Shown: one piece after another, positions 33,010 to 46,280 of the stretch | Layout of the letters: the number at the start of each line of letters is the position of its first letter | How positions within the stretch are numbered: position 1 is the stretch's first letter | From: Eopsaltria australis | Lineage: Eukaryota; Chordata; Aves; Passeriformes; Petroicidae | Assembly (NCBI GenBank): GCA_034509425.1 | Contig: JAVTVJ010000541.1 | Coordinates: forward strand, 744,001 to 808,000 | Length of the DNA: 64,000 nt | Direction of reading: 5' to 3' | The notes under the pieces: generated by a model | What the model saw: the letters and a program-made list of their open reading frames with translations, nothing else | Told to the model about the DNA's origin: nothing | Database searches by the model: none | Program-made: the position numbers and the translations under genes

Positions 33010-36000
33010 TTTATTTTCTCCTCCACCATTTCTCTTTCTGCAGCCTCTTGAGCAGAATAAGATCCCTATAAACGTTTGAGCACTAGATGAACTTTACAAC
33101 CTACAGTATTTGAATGGATTAAAAATAAGGTGAAATAAGTTTGCTGGTGCCCTATTTTTGACAACTCTGGCCTAGATGCTTCCTTTATAGGTCAGTAAAA
33201 GCCTTGTTATATGTTTGTAGAGTCAGCAGAAAAAGCTGGCTTTCCTCATAGCCTGAACCAGTGCAATCGTGAAGCTTTCTGAAGTCACTGAGATAAAGAC
33301 CAGGCCCTGAGAGAGAGCACGAAAAATACTCTTAAATGCACAGCTCTGGCCCTTGGATACATCAAAATATTTTCAACAAAGTGGTAGAAGGGAAAAAATA
33401 GAATCCTGCACCTCCATCCGGACCACACCACACCACACCAGACAGCTCAGCATTGCTCTTGGCTGTAAATGCTGCTGTCAGGGATGAATTCTGGGGTGTT
33501 CCCATCACAGCAGAACATGCAGCACCCACCTCTGAAGCTCAGCCAGTGAGGCCACCTGAGAAGGGTGCCAGGCTGGGGATGAGGAAAGGCTGTGCAGCTC
33601 TTTCTCCACAACACAGGGCAAGGTTCCTCCACCCCTTCTCTACCTGCAAGCAGCCAAAAGGTACATATATATGTGAATATTTTTAGGCCAGTAGCTTCCT
33701 TCTTGCTGGTATCTAAGGACCCCAGGTTTGATCACGGTGTGGGATATGCTTGTAGTACTTGCAAGGTATTGTGTAGTTTGCAGTCTGCCTCTCTTTATCT
33801 TGCTTGAACAGCTTAATCTGGTTTCACACATTTCTTTTTCCAGCCAGGGCTTTTTCTTGCTTGCAGGGTATTGTTGCTCAGGGGGGCTGGTAGGAGAATA
33901 TAACCCAAGCTGGAGAAATGTGTATAGTCTCTTTTAAATAGACTTACTCCCTGGGAGAAAATCAGTCCCTAGTCAGTAAAAACAGTTTCTAGGGTACACA
34001 AGATGAAAAGAATTTCTCTGTGAGAAGATTTCTGGTAATTTAATTACTACTAACTACCATCCAGCACTGCCAACGGAAATGGTTGTAGTTTTCAGCTGAC
34101 TTGCTGTAAAGACTGAATGGGGCATGATGGTAAATTTAATATATTCTGCCTTAGTGATTAGCATTTGTGTTCAACTTTGCAGCCTTTAATGGGAGCTCTG
34201 TGGCTGTGTGCTCTCTAGTAGCACTGGTTTCCATGACAGCTTCTATGTCGACTATTTTTCACACATGCTTTATGACTTATTGTTCAGCACGTGTTGTTTA
34301 GTTTCACAGCCTGTGCTACAGTTTTCAGGAAACCTGTGACTCTTTAACATCTACATTGCAAGAAGCAATCACCAGCCGTGAGGAGTGAGAGAACAATGAG
34401 CAATCCGTATAGGAAAGGTGGGGAGAGCACGCTGGTATGTTAAAAATTTGGATTTGTCACACCAGAATGCAGCTGGCAGGAGTGACAGGCTCAGGAGCAT
34501 GTGTGAGGCCTTGGACTGGAAGGAGCTGATTGTTAGTGATGGTTTGCTGCTGCTTTGCGAAGTCTCCAGCGTGAGATTTTGAATTTCTGTCACATTCTCT
34601 GAAGCCTGTGTCTAGCACTGCCTGAGGCTCTGTCTTGTGTGTGCCTTCTTTGTTCCCATGCCCTGTGTGTCCTCCATGAAAAGCTTCTCACTCATGCCAG
34701 AAAGACATTTCTAAAATTACCAAGGAGGAATTGTGCCAGGCGGGTACTTCTATGCATGTGTGTGAGTCTTGGTGGGTGAGTCTTGCTGCCCCAGATGAGT
34801 TCTCACCATGTCCCTGTTGGGAAACCTCTCCCAGGAGTAGGAAGGAACCTAGCCACATTCCTGCTCCCCGCAGCACACGGGCAGCTTGGGAAGGACAGCG
34901 GCTGCAGCTTCTTCTGGGGGTTCTCCTGCTGAGAGTCTCCCCCTGAGCCCATGGCAGGTGGGGCTGGCGGGGGCAAAATGGGGGCTGCATCTCTGGCAGA
35001 GGCTGCCTTGGGGACTGTTGGGGTCTGAGCAGGGCCCAGGCTGCACTGTGTCGTCACAGCTGAGCACACCCAAGGCTCTCCAAGGATGACGTGCCAGAAG
35101 ATGGAGGTCAATGAGAATTTCCTTCAGCAGAATCTGAGGAAAGTGAAAAGGCAAGCCTGCAATGAGGCCATATTGGGTGGGTGTACGTGCTCTGCCTGAA
35201 ATAGAGCAACCAGAATTGGAAACTGTCCTCTGGCCAAGTCCCTCAGAAAGGAGCTTTCCATAGCGGCGTGATGTGCAGTGGCCCTTACTGGGCTGCAAGG
35301 GAAAGGCTGCTCTGACTGCTGCCTCCCTCAAGTAGCGCCCGACAATTAATTCTGCTGCAGGAAATAGGTGGGAGATTAACAAAGGGTTTGTTACTGAGCG
35401 GATTGTGTGGCCCCGTCAAAAGGAGCTGTAATTCCCACCCAGCCTGATTATTTTTGCCATGGACTAGCCCTGTTACTTGCTTCCCCTTTCAAAGAAGGTT
35501 AACACCTTCAAAAATTCGGAACTTGCTAGAGACTTGGAGTCTGCTGGAGAGAGTGGTTTCCGCCTCCCCTGGGGATTTCTGCACAGTGTTAGGAGTTGGC
35601 AGGGTTCAAAGTTGGAAGGGATCCTGGTCTTTAGACTGAGAGGGGGACAAAGACAACTGACAAAGAGCAGCATTCCAGCCAGGGATGGGCTCATTTGTCA
35701 TCTGCCAGGTACCTATTAGATCTTGCAGTCCCTGGGAGAAAATTTGTTAAAAAATGAAAAGCTTTCTGGTGTCTGAAGATCAGTGGAGCCTGGTGCAGGA
35801 GATTTTGCCTGACTGATTTCAGATAACTTAAAAATGTAGAAGTTGCAACATAAACCACTTAAAACCCAAGAGCCAGGCAGGAACTGTTTCGCACTCAAAA
35901 CTGTGTCCTATTCCCTGGCAGCCGTAAAGCCTCAGTTTTGTGTTCCCCAGCTCCCATGCTGCCAGACTTGCTGCTGACCCAGCACCAGAGGAGAGGTGCA

Positions 36001-36989
36001 AATTCTGTGACAACTGTTTGTAGTTAAACATGGTCACTGAGATGTCCTGGGTCTTCCAGTTAGCTGCAGCTCGTGAGAAAGCCATGCCCTCCTGTTAAAC
36101 TTCAGTGCCAGGTTTGGAGAGCCTGAGAGTAAAATGAGTCCTACAGGCACTGGAACACATGTAAATTATGCTAAATCTTCTTAAAATGTGGTCAGAGCCC
36201 TTCTCGTTGTGCTTCATTTCATTATGTCTTATCCACTTTGCAGTTGGTATTACAGTCACAAACTCTATATGGCAGACCCTCCTGGACAGATGGACCAGGG
36301 GAACTCTATTCACCATTCCTGGGCTCAGGTTGGGAGCCCAAAATCATGTGTGGCTGCAGTTCCACCCAGACAGAGGTGTTTATTTTTGAAGCAGCTGGGA
36401 GATGCTGTGAGAGAGGCGGGTAAAATTCAGCTGGGATTATTTTTAATACCCTGTGTCAAGAGGGAAATTCGGAGTTCCATTTGATTAGAGCTGCTTTTTC
36501 CATTCCAAATGTGTTTACTTATATTGCATGAAGTCCTGCTATTTTCTGTACCTTCCCATCCATTTCCACTCTCCTCTTTTGGCTGCCCCTCCAAATGCTC
36601 AGTTTGGGGCCAGGACCTTGTGGCAGGTGATGCAATGTGCCTGCTCAGCAGGAGGACCCAGCCCCACTCCCCTCCATACTCTTGTGAGCTGTCTTTATGG
36701 CTTGTTCCCCATCTGCTGCTCAGGATGAAATCTGCCTCCTAACAGGTAATTCATCATTGGACTTGGTGACAACACAAAGCTCTCCTGTTGAGGTATCTGA
36801 GTGCGTCCCCTGGCTGAGATACCTCTTTGCACAAAGCTTGGGGAATTAAGCTGTGTTGCAGTATTTTTACTGGGCTGTAGCTTTGCTCTGAACACTGCCA
36901 GGCTGCAGAGTCAGAAAGTGTGGAGTCAGCAAGTGGGTTATGCTGAATGGTGGAGGACCTACATTTGCCTCCTCTCTCTGCCTCTGGCC
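33010..36989. other. Spacer, no gene seen
   Basis: Non-coding, moderately GC-rich at 34740-35110. There, overlapping ORFs on both strands (such as 34849-35382 minus, 177 codons) arise from stop-poor sequence; none has a recognisable domain. A CACAC-type pentanucleotide run sits at 33423-33439. Confidence 0.5.
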
Positions 36990-37130
36990 TGAGCAGGGTT
37001 TGGGTTGACTCGCTTTAGCTGCTCTTGGCCTTTGGTTCTCCAGCTGTAGAGTGAGCCTGACAACACTACCCTGCCTCTTAGGCATGCTGAGGAGATAAAG
37101 GCTTTAATGCTGGCATTGCTTGCTATTACT
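36990..37130 (+). mobile_element. MIR-like SINE fragment, diverged
   Basis: The order GACTCGCTTTAGCTGCTC, GGTTCTCCAGCTGTAGAGTG, then ACAACACTACC, CTGCCTCTTAGG and GAGGAGATAAAG follows the 3' half of MIR: ...CACTTAACCTCTC, CAGTTTCCTCATCTGTA, ...CTACCTCATAGGG, GAGGATTAAA. It is non-coding and 5'-truncated. Confidence 0.55.
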
Positions 37131-37267
37131 TGCTATACTTAATATTAAGGAAAGCCAAGTAAATAGTAGTTGGGAGTTGATGGACAGCCAGATTTTCCCT
37201 TCACTCACACCTCCACCTTCTGAAAGCACTGGGATGTCACCACAACCTGATACTTGTAAGCCCTTGA

Positions 37268-37299
37268 GTGTGTGTGTGTATATGCGTGCCTGTGTGTGA
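37268..37299. repeat. TG-rich alternating microsatellite
   Basis: A (GT)6 run passes into TATATGCGTGC, giving 22 bp of alternating purine/pyrimidine (37268-37289), followed by CTGTGTGTG. It is capable of Z-DNA under supercoiling. Confidence 0.85.
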
Positions 37300-37587
37300 C
37301 ACCACGGCATCTCTCTTACTGGATTCAAACCAGATGTTGAGATGACAATTTGATCCCCTCCTGCTCTGGCTGAGCTGAGTGGGTGGAATCTGGGCTGTAG
37401 CTCACAGTGGAGTGTCCAGCCAAGAATCTCCGGGCCTTTCTCTTACATAACAGGACCCCCTGGAAGTTTGGGAAATGTTGCTGTTTCAATGTGCAGCTGG
37501 AGAAGCCAAAGCCCCTGAAGCAGAGCAGGCGCGCTCAGAACTGGACAAGCTGGAGCACGGTCTGTAAGCCTCTCTTCCCTGGCCTGA

Positions 37588-37601
37588 CCACCAGATGGAG
37601 A
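37588..37601 (+). promoter_or_regulatory. CTCF-like motif (weak)
   Basis: CCACCAGATGGAGA matches about 12 of 14 CTCF core positions, with A replacing the conserved C. Confidence 0.25.
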
Positions 37602-40600
37602 CGTCCCTCCCAGAGTTGGGAAATATTCAGGTATTCATGAAAATACATTCCCACTGGTTTCTCAAGGACCTGCCTGTGAAAGTGCAGACCTTCTTCCCAG
37701 TGGTTTCAGAACGAGTCAGATCTAGACAGTGGTATGGCAAGGGGGTTCTTGGTTTAGTAACAGGTTGTAAAGAGCAGCTTTTAGGAGAATTTCTCATTTT
37801 GAACTGTCTCTGCTTACCAAGCTCCCTCTCTCCCCAGGACAAGTACAGTAGCTTGGTTCAGAGATCCTGAACATCTCACTTTCTGCTGCTTAAGGATGCT
37901 CTGCGAGTCATAGGTTGCCCAGAGGTGACCACACTTAAAACAGCACTTGTGCTGCTCTAACAGAGTGCACACTCTCTGTGGCACAGGACTGATGACATCT
38001 CCATGGCCCAGAACAGCTCATTTTCAGTCAGCTCCTGCAGTTTGCTTCACTCTGCCTCAGAGTCAAGGATCATAAATATGGATCTGTCTCTGCCCCTGAT
38101 GCCTTCTTCCTGGTCTTAGGAAATAAAAGCTCAGACATGGTTAGAGGGTTGGGGGTCGTTTACCTCAGTATTTTAATAGGGTCCCATTCCATGCATTGCT
38201 TCACCCAGGTGACAGCGTTGCAATGTCCCCCACCCCCCAACCAAGTGCACAATTAAAGACCTTACACATTAGCATATCTAACAAGAGGGCCCCATAAGGG
38301 GCTGGGGTGGGCTAACTTCTAGTTTAGAATCTGTCCTGCTAGAGGACCTTGAGTGCTTATGACAATAGAGTGTTTGGTCTTCTAACTCTACAGTTTCTGG
38401 GGTGTTTAGTCTCCTGGCCTACTGGACACCAAGAAACCAGGCTGAATTATCACACCTAAAGCATCACAAGTATGCACGCTAATACTTGTGAATATAGGGA
38501 ACTGTGTAAAAAGATTTAGGAAAAAAGCAAAAAATCCTTCAGGCATCACCCCAATACTTATTTTTGCTTAGGCAAGAATTTTTGAGTTTGGAGAGGGGAA
38601 AAAGAAGGCAAAAGTATTTCTTCGTGACTTCAGCTGTGCCTGGTGCTATTGTATCTCACCACTTCAATGTACATTTGACCTTGCTTCTTCTCCCTGGGCT
38701 CATTCTTCAAGTAGAAGGATATTAACGGCTTTGACTTCAATCCAGTTCTCCCTTCCCCTTTTTCCTAAGAACTGACAATGACATCAGACAAGAACTCTGA
38801 ATCAGGGTCCACTCATACACTGGTATGTCTGTTGCTAATGTTTTGCAGAGCTTCAAGCTGAGATGGTTGAAGTTGCTCTGAGTCGCTGCAAGAGGATCTG
38901 CAGCTCTGATCCTTTGAGGAGCAAATGCTGGAGGTGCTTTGCCTCTTGAATCCCAACAGTAAGCAGTGGTAAATGTGCAAATTCTGTCTGTTCCTACAGA
39001 AGGTGAATCTTTTGGGCACTGAATGACTGATGTTAGAAGTATGCAGGATACTGGTTAGCTAACCTCCACATCTGTTGGCCTGTGGCATGCTGGGCTCCAG
39101 TTCTGTTATCCCATAGAGGTATTATAACAAGGGTATGGGTTTCCAATACCTGATTTTCTACATATCCAGTAGCTACATCTTATTTTACAGAAACCAGAAA
39201 AATTAATGTATTTGCTCCGGAAGTACAAATCCCGAGGTCTTATACACCCTTTGCAGTACAGAAGGTCCAGGACACACAGTTTTGCTGTCCTGATCTCATC
39301 CAGATCAGGGTGCAGGCACTTGACTGTGCCTCACTGCATACACACATTGCCACCAGATTCAGCACTGCCTGTTCCCTGTCATGAAGGGACAAACTGTGAG
39401 CGAACAAAGCAAGTGAGGGATGGAAAAGCTTGACAAGGTGCTGTTTCAGGGAATAAAAGCATGCAGGAATGTGTCTGGGTCTTAGTGTTAATTTTGCTCT
39501 AAAGACAAAGAGAGACTTCTCTAAAAGTGATGTCTGAGAGATGAGATTAGGGATCAGGGGCTGTGCAGGCCATTTCCCTAGCCAGAGGTGAATGGGTGTT
39601 AGTGGAGGCACACACAATGTCCCACAGGGTTGGGTCACTGCCAGCATGGAGCTTGCTTGCACTGACTTCTTAGCTGGAGATCCTGTAAAGTCATTGACAT
39701 GTAGATGTGATGGAGATCCCAATATCAAATCTTCTCTCCTACTAGTAATCTTTTTGCTATGTTGTCATGAAGGGTGCATTTGTCAAAGAAGAGGTAGCTC
39801 AAAGGGCTGCAGCTGTCCCCTCTCCCAGCTCTCCGGACTTACTCATGCAATGCTCATCCTGGAAGACCAGTCATACAGTAGCATACTTTCCCTAGAACAC
39901 ATGCTCAAAATATCTATACTTCTCCTTTCTTGGAAATGGTGTGTAACTCACAGCCTTAAAATACTAGCTGGAAAGTTGTTCAGGCTTTTTTTTCCCCCTC
40001 TATTTTTTTTTCCTGTTGACAATGCCCATTGGCAAAAGTCCATCAAATAACAGATGAGGTGATGAATGCAGCTGGAGTTCAGCTCTAGGACTTGAGTTCC
40101 CCCAGGTTTGCCTTTGGGTCCTAGGGGTACATGCATGTCTGTAGGAGGAGTAATATTCTATAGAAGTAGTAATATCTCCCCAGCTTCTGAGGGATCTCAA
40201 AGTGCTTTGAAGCCTGAAAATAAAAGAAAACTATTATGTTCAGGAATTACTTTCACATTACTTTTACTGTTGAAAGGCAGCCCCACCACTGGGACACAGC
40301 AGGGCAGCCTATTTATTGTCAAGGTTGTGCAGCAGAGCAGGGTACAAAGGGAACTGAATCACCAGCAGGAATGTGGAATGGACTAGACAGCACTTCCCTA
40401 ATCATTACATGGCCAGGTTGGTGTCATGCTACTCACACAAGTCAAAATAAGTGCTTAAGACTTTATTGGCCAAAACGAGGTGCTTGAGGAGATACAAATC
40501 CCCAAATGTTAAGTAGGATCCTGTAGGTTGGAGGAGGAATGGGGTTTTGCTTTTCATTTGTGATACAGTTGGGGCACTTTAGCTTTGCAAGAAGTTATTC

Positions 40601-40984
40601 AGAAATTATTTGGGAAAACACACTGCTCAGATCTCCTCAGATCCCTGCATGTCCATGTTGGACATTTCCAGAAATGGAGTCATGTGGAAGATATGAATAG
40701 ATGTGAAAATGCAGTGCTCTGCTCCAGCAAGGCTGCAGATTTTTTTTATTCTCTTAATTTCTAAATAGGTCTTTCCAGATACTGTAACTTTCTGGGTTAC
40801 TGTCAATTCTCAAATCTCCTTGTATTGAGCTCAAAATCCAAGACAGGGCATACTAGAACTTTGACAGTAGGACAGAGTGCCTCCCTAAGGCCCTGCCTGC
40901 TGAGGAGGAACTATTCACTACAGAAAAGGACTTTGTGACTGAGGCTTTGGGAGTAAGGAAGGAATCATGGTCAGACCAGCAGAA
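37602..40984. other. Spacer, no gene seen
   Basis: Non-coding. The 162-codon minus ORF at 39240-39728 and the 152-codon plus ORF at 39592-40050 overlap partly and show no domain. GGGATCTCAAAGTGCTTTG at 40192-40210 recalls part of a reptile repeat but is too short to place. A short C-rich run lies near 38228-38240. Confidence 0.5.
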
Positions 40985-41180
40985 GAAAGGGACTGAAGCC
41001 CTGAGTTCAATGCTTAAAGAGGTCAACTTTGCTACTGACCTCTGAGGTGGCTTTGAGCAAGTCAGCTGTCTTTCATCGTGCCTCATGTGTCCCACTATCC
41101 CAAAATATTAATGACTTCATCTCTAAAATGTTTTGAGATTGAAGTATGATCTGAGTATTGTTATTCACTTGCTGGTGGCA
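40985..41180 (+). mobile_element. MIR-like SINE (sauropsid form), diverged
   Basis: In order the sequence shows GCTACTGACCTCTG, GAGCAAGTCAGC, TGCCTCATGTGTCCC, CATCTCTAAAATG and TTTTGAGATTGAAGTATG. This parallels MIR-type GTGACCTTGGGCAAGTCAC, GCCTCAGTTTCCC, CATCTGTAAAATGGG, and the reptile tail GCTTTGAGATCTACTGATG ending in TATTATTAT. Here the end is GTATTGTTATTC. The element is nearly complete in its 3' two-thirds and non-coding. Confidence 0.65.
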
Positions 41181-43055
41181 CCGGAGTTTCAGAACAATCT
41201 CTTAATATAAACATCCAGCTCATTAAGCTGAAAAGAAACTCTCTCACACTTTTCCCGCTGGGTAATAAACCATTACACTGGTTGGGTTTTAAGGTAAAAA
41301 TTAATTATTTCCTTCCTGTTCTGAAAGAGGTTCTACTTCCGGAATCTGGAAAATTCTTTTCTTAAACATTCCATGTAAATATAATTCTTTTAAAAAATAA
41401 TACACATGGCTTAAGTCATCATAAGCACAATGGTCATTGTATATAAAAGAATTGGGGCACTATTTTATAACTAGGTAAGGGCTATATTTAAGGAACTGTA
41501 TAAATCACATTCAAATTTGCTGATGTTAAAAATGTCAGGTGTCCCCAGGGAAGGTGAAGAGGGTGTTCTTAGGGCTATGAGTGACTGAAGAGAAGTCTCA
41601 TAGAAGTATTGAAATACAATATGGAATACATTTTATTAAAAATAATAAAAAATGTAACATTGTTTCATTGTTTCCTGCCCTTGCGATCCCAAAGTCTTAT
41701 ATTGTCCTGGTCTGTACTGAAGTCCCAGAGGACTTTCAAAGATCTTTCACAGGAAGCAAACTTTTACTTATTGCGTGCAGTATTATGGAGGGTGTTTGGG
41801 GTGTGGGAAGAACATTGCTGGTAGTACATTTTCTGGAAGCTCCACCTAGCCATTCTGGACACCTCTATGGTGGAGAAAGCCCTGGGAGCCAGCGTGCCTC
41901 TGATAAAATGTCATGGCAAAGCGACAGGGAATGTCAAAATTGTAGCATAATGTGTAATTCATGCTGAAAAAGAGACCACGCTGTGGGACCTGGTTCAGAG
42001 TGAGCTAGTGCTGGATTTCTTCCTCAGAGAGCAATCAGATCTATCCCAGGAGAACGTGAATTAACATCAAAAGTCAAATGTCTATGTGAGGAGGGGAGTT
42101 TTATGTATCTCCAGGAGCCCTTTAGTTGTGACGTGCTGTGGATGTGTGTGGTGCAGACATTCATTGTGCAGACCAGCTCTGTGGCTCAAGTCAGTCTGAA
42201 ACCTTGTGGGTTTGTTTCTGGAGAGCTGTACAGTCACTGATATTGGCCACAATGGCTGAAGTGATTTCAGCATTGTCTGTGAACAAAAGGACCCCAAGGA
42301 CATGAGATGATGGCTCCCAGTGGACCCCCTGCTTGTGTGACTGCAGTGGTGTGGCGTGGGAGGATGGCTGGGGCTGCTGGGCTGCCTGCCAGAGCCCGAG
42401 AGGAGCTCAGGGGATCAGCAAACCCCAGATGACTGCATCCATCAGCAGCTGAAATGCTGTGCCATGTGTCCTGGTGGTGTGAATGGCCTCTCTGTGTGAG
42501 CTCAAAGTGTGCCACAGGCTCTGTCCTGCCTACAGAAGGGACAGCTTTTGCTTGAAGCTTTTCACCTGTGGCCCTAAGACACACCACTCTCTGAAAGTTA
42601 CATTAGAAACAAAGTACTCAGCTTTCTGCTCAGCTTGAACATCCCATTACAGTCATTTCTATGGATTTGAACTACATTAAATAGTATTTGATGTCCTGTC
42701 CTGTCCTGTTCAGCATATCTGTCCTGGAGTATCTCACAGAGGTGTTCCTGCCTGCCATTCAGTGCAGCTTAAAAGGCTCACTCTTACAGAGGTGCTTTGG
42801 GTTTATTTCACTGCTAAGCAGCCAGCTGCAAAAACAGTATCTGGGATTATAGTCATAAAGCATCAGTGGAATTAAATTGTTAGAAACACTCTACTCTTTA
42901 AATAGAAAACCCCACACTCATCTGATGTGCAGTTGGCATCATTTCTTAAAAGGACGAACTTTGCCCCAAAATCATGAACAAGACTAGGGCATATGAAACT
43001 TCCAGTTTGGAGTGAGTCCAGCTTAGGCTGTAACCAAATCTGAAATAAGTTTTTG
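41181..43055. other. Spacer, no gene seen
   Basis: Non-coding. The stretch 41200-41460 is AT-rich with TTAATTATT and ATAATTC cores. The 128-codon ORF at 41581-41967 has no domain. A (TGTCC)3 run sits at about 42690-42708. Confidence 0.5.
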
Positions 43056-43140
43056 TGCGAGTAACTCTTACTCACCCAAGGAGTTCTGTTCACTCCAGTG
43101 GCATTGCTAATGTGATTATGGGCTGCAAAATTGAGTGTCA
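43056..43140 (+). repeat. Ancient sauropsid-type inverted-repeat element
   Basis: GAGTAACTCTTACTCACC, AGGAGTTCTGTTCACTCC, then AATGTGATTATGGGCTGCAAAATTG follow a repeat in which GTAACCCTTACTCAC...GTAGTCCCATTGA is mirrored by TCAATGGGACTAC...GTGAGTAAGGGTTGC. The copy is diverged but recognisable through most of its length. Confidence 0.55.
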
Positions 43141-46100
43141 TGTATATGATTTGTAATTTGTGGAGAGAGGCCCCTGGAAAAATTTCATCTTATTTAAGTT
43201 CAATTAAGTCTGGCAAGACCCTTTTGCTTCAATAAAAAGACCAGACCACAGAGGCAATTGGTGAAATAATCATGGGCATTCCCTACCACACATCGTTGCA
43301 TGTTAACAACACTTTGCTACATGCATCACTAATCTTTGGGTGCTGGGCTGGAGAGGGGCCTGGAAAAAACAATCAGGGATTTCAATTAAGAGGTACTTAG
43401 CATGGGGAAAATAATAGGTCTTCAGTTTATGTAATAATATGCAGCAATTTTCTTTGAGTTAAGGTCAATAGATATTTTATGCCTTAGGATCTCTAATTCT
43501 TTAGCATTTCTAGGCAATTAGTAGGTCTCGTGTAAATCATAGCAGAATTGCTTGAAAATTCCTAGCAGCTGGCTGCAAGAGAAGACACCCTCAAGGCTGC
43601 AGCAGCAGCAGAGACATACAGAGCATCAACATCGCCCTCCTCTGCAGCTGCCCCTTGCACAGAATTAGCTGTTTGCTGGAAGCTACAGGCCAAGGAGGGT
43701 GTCCCTGGCACTTCCCTGGGCTGCCCTTCCTGAAGGCTCTCAAGGCCTGGTCTGCTAGTGCTGGATTTTCTTCCCAGTCTCACACTGGTGTCTGCTGGGA
43801 GACCGTGGCCCCTGAGCAAAGCTGAGGAGCTGGAGGGTGTTGAGTCACAGGCACCCATGGATGTAGCTGGAATGGACATTGCTGTCCTCAGCTGTTTGTG
43901 TTGTCCCTCTCTTGGAGGTAGTTTTTCAGCACATCTGGTGGAGCCTTTAGGACACCAGGCAGGCACAGTTTCACAAGCAGCTAAGCCACCCAGGCTGCAG
44001 TGGCAGCAGCCTCTGAGAGAACAGGAAAGGGAAAGGTGAGGACCCAGTCAGTCACTCCAACCCATGAGCTGCTGCTTCTGAGTCTTCCAGCTCTCACCAC
44101 AGGCATTAGGATGGTGGGGGATATACAGATACCTTGCTGAGGTTACTATCTGCATTTTTAGCTTCAGCTGGGAAAGTATGTAGGGACTGTGGGTACATTA
44201 GAAGAGCATCCTCTAAAGGTTTGTTGCTGGGTTGGGATGAAGGGGGTTGGATACTCACAGCATAATTTACATTGCAAAAGGCACCAGCTGTGGTTTTGGA
44301 GACAAAAGCAAAATTTTCCTTATAGCTAAGGACATCTACAGGTTCTATATTAGCATAACCTGCAATAACCAGGCTTTCTCCTTCTCCGACTTTCTTGACT
44401 GAGTGTAGAGTTCAGTGACTAAGTCTCAGGAATCTTGCTAGACAAATCCGGGAGACCAGTCTGGAAGAGGGAAAGAATCTGGAGTCTAAGGCTTTAAAAA
44501 CTAACTGAATCTACAAAAGTGTTTATAGACAGATTTAGCATGGATCTGTTGTATACCCATCTTCCCTGGAATATGGCTCCTTGAGCTGCTTCTCTTCAAG
44601 TGGGTATGGAGATAAGCGGAGGACATTTGTGATCACGTGACAAGTCTTTCTGCCTTCTGAAGGTCCTGCAGGAAAACTGTTACTCTGAATTTTCTCTTGG
44701 CTATTAATACAAAGTGCCATTCTTTCCTGTAGCAGTTCAGCTTTACAGGTGTCTGACCTGGGGCAATCTTGATTCCAATTGCTGGGATATAGATTTCACG
44801 TGAGAATGTAGCTCTAAAGAAGTATTGACTTAGAGGCACTGGTGAAAATGAATTAAAATGGCATTCTTACACAAACACAACAGAACAGCCCTGTGGTACT
44901 TTTCATTCTCTTCTACTGTTTGCTTAGGATAACAGGAATATTATGGAGAGCAGATTGTCTCCCCATCATCATATTGTGTCTGCATTTCTGCTGTAAACCC
45001 CATTTTGACCTTTGCTTTCTGAGGCTGTAGTTTCCTGAGAGCTGGATTAAGTTGCCCTGGCTGCATGCCACTGTTTTCTGTCCCAAACATTTCTTCCTTC
45101 TCCCTTTCTTTGTACCAGCACAGCCCTTTGGATGTCCCCATGGAGGAGTGGATTGAGGAACTGATCAGGATTAAATATTATATAATTTTTCCTGGGCTAA
45201 AAACCTCCTCTCTGCTTTCACCAAAACTTTCCTCTATCCAAGTTCAACATCTTGGATAGACACTGTGTAAAAATTGGATGTTTTCTCTCAAGGGAAATCT
45301 GCATGTATCACTATTAGTTTTCATTACAAGTTAGGGGAAAGAGTCTGGATAACTCATTTGTTTCCCATAGAATGTTAGGAAAAATGTGGAATGAAAAATC
45401 TCAAGGCAGATGAGGGGTGCAGTCTGCAAAGCATTTAGGTGTGCTGCACCCCACTTTCTGCAGTGGCTGGGAGGCACCAGAGCCACAGGCAGAGGAGCAC
45501 TGAACTGACTGGGAGCAGAATGCTGCTGCTCAGCTGGCCAGGACAAAATGTTTTCATTTCAATTTAAGCAGCCCAAAGTGGAATAGTCAGCTCTCAGTTA
45601 ACTGTGGGTGGATTATCTGTGTTGAAAAAGAATCTTTTTTAAACATTGTATCATGTGAACAGCTGGATCTGGAAATGAAGTTATGGCTTTTCCTTGGCCA
45701 CCAAGAAGCCTCAGTGCCATAAAACACATTGGCTTGCTTAACTGTGAAATTGTTCAGTCTGTCTTGTGATAACCTACAACTGCAGAACTCTTTGCATCGT
45801 GGTGAAGTATCACAGGATCTGTTTACTCTGGTGTGAAGCCCCACCTATGGGAATGGGAGGACTGTGTGAATTTCAGGTCCTCTGAAAATACATAAATAAG
45901 CTGTGATAACACACAAAACAGAATAGAATACAAGGGGAACTCCAAAACAGGAACTTAAACATTTGCGTCAGAAGGAAGATGAATATTTGAATTCTTTTAA
46001 AACATCCCAGTTTTTGGAGGGTGGAGCAGAAAGGCTATCTCAGTCTGGTTTTGATCATCTGGGATATCTGTAATAATTCATGATCCGAGGAGAACAATGT

Positions 46101-46280
46101 GACTTATCAAGTATCTGAATGGAAGTTCAGATACACACAGAAGTTAGTGTGTGATGGTGCAGCAGTATGTGCCAGCTCAACTGCAGGGACTGCGTGTGTG
46201 TCTTTAGTCCTAAGTGGAAAATGTGATATAATTTCAGTTAGCTTAGCCCCCTAGAGAAAGAGGATATTGAGCTAAAATTA
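43141..46280. other. Spacer, no gene seen
   Basis: Non-coding. The region 43190-43560 has the even, repeat-free look of conserved non-coding sequence. The ORF pair at 43562-43966 (minus) and 43758-44039 (plus) lies in GC-rich sequence with CAGCAGCAGCAG at 43600-43611, and neither is convincing. Confidence 0.5.

Noticed and set aside
34849..35382. 177-codon minus-strand ORF
   Set aside because: Several other frames are open in the same GC-rich patch and no protein family is recognisable.
35965..35987. Possible RE1/NRSF site (CAGCACCAGAGGAGAGG)
   Set aside because: The left half is good, but the spacing to GGAGAG is one base too long and the right half is poor.
39240..40050. ORFs of 162 (minus) and 152 (plus) codons
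   Set aside because: They overlap on opposite strands, have no domain or splice context, and fall within chance length expectations.
43562..44039. Overlapping ORFs of 134 (minus) and 93 (plus) codons
   Set aside because: A CAG-rich, GC-rich segment leaves both strands open; the peptides are low complexity.
45065..45259. Frame containing SPLDVPMEEWIEELIRIKYY preceded by an AG, first read as a possible exon
   Set aside because: No family match, no convincing donor at its end, and the pyrimidine tract is short.
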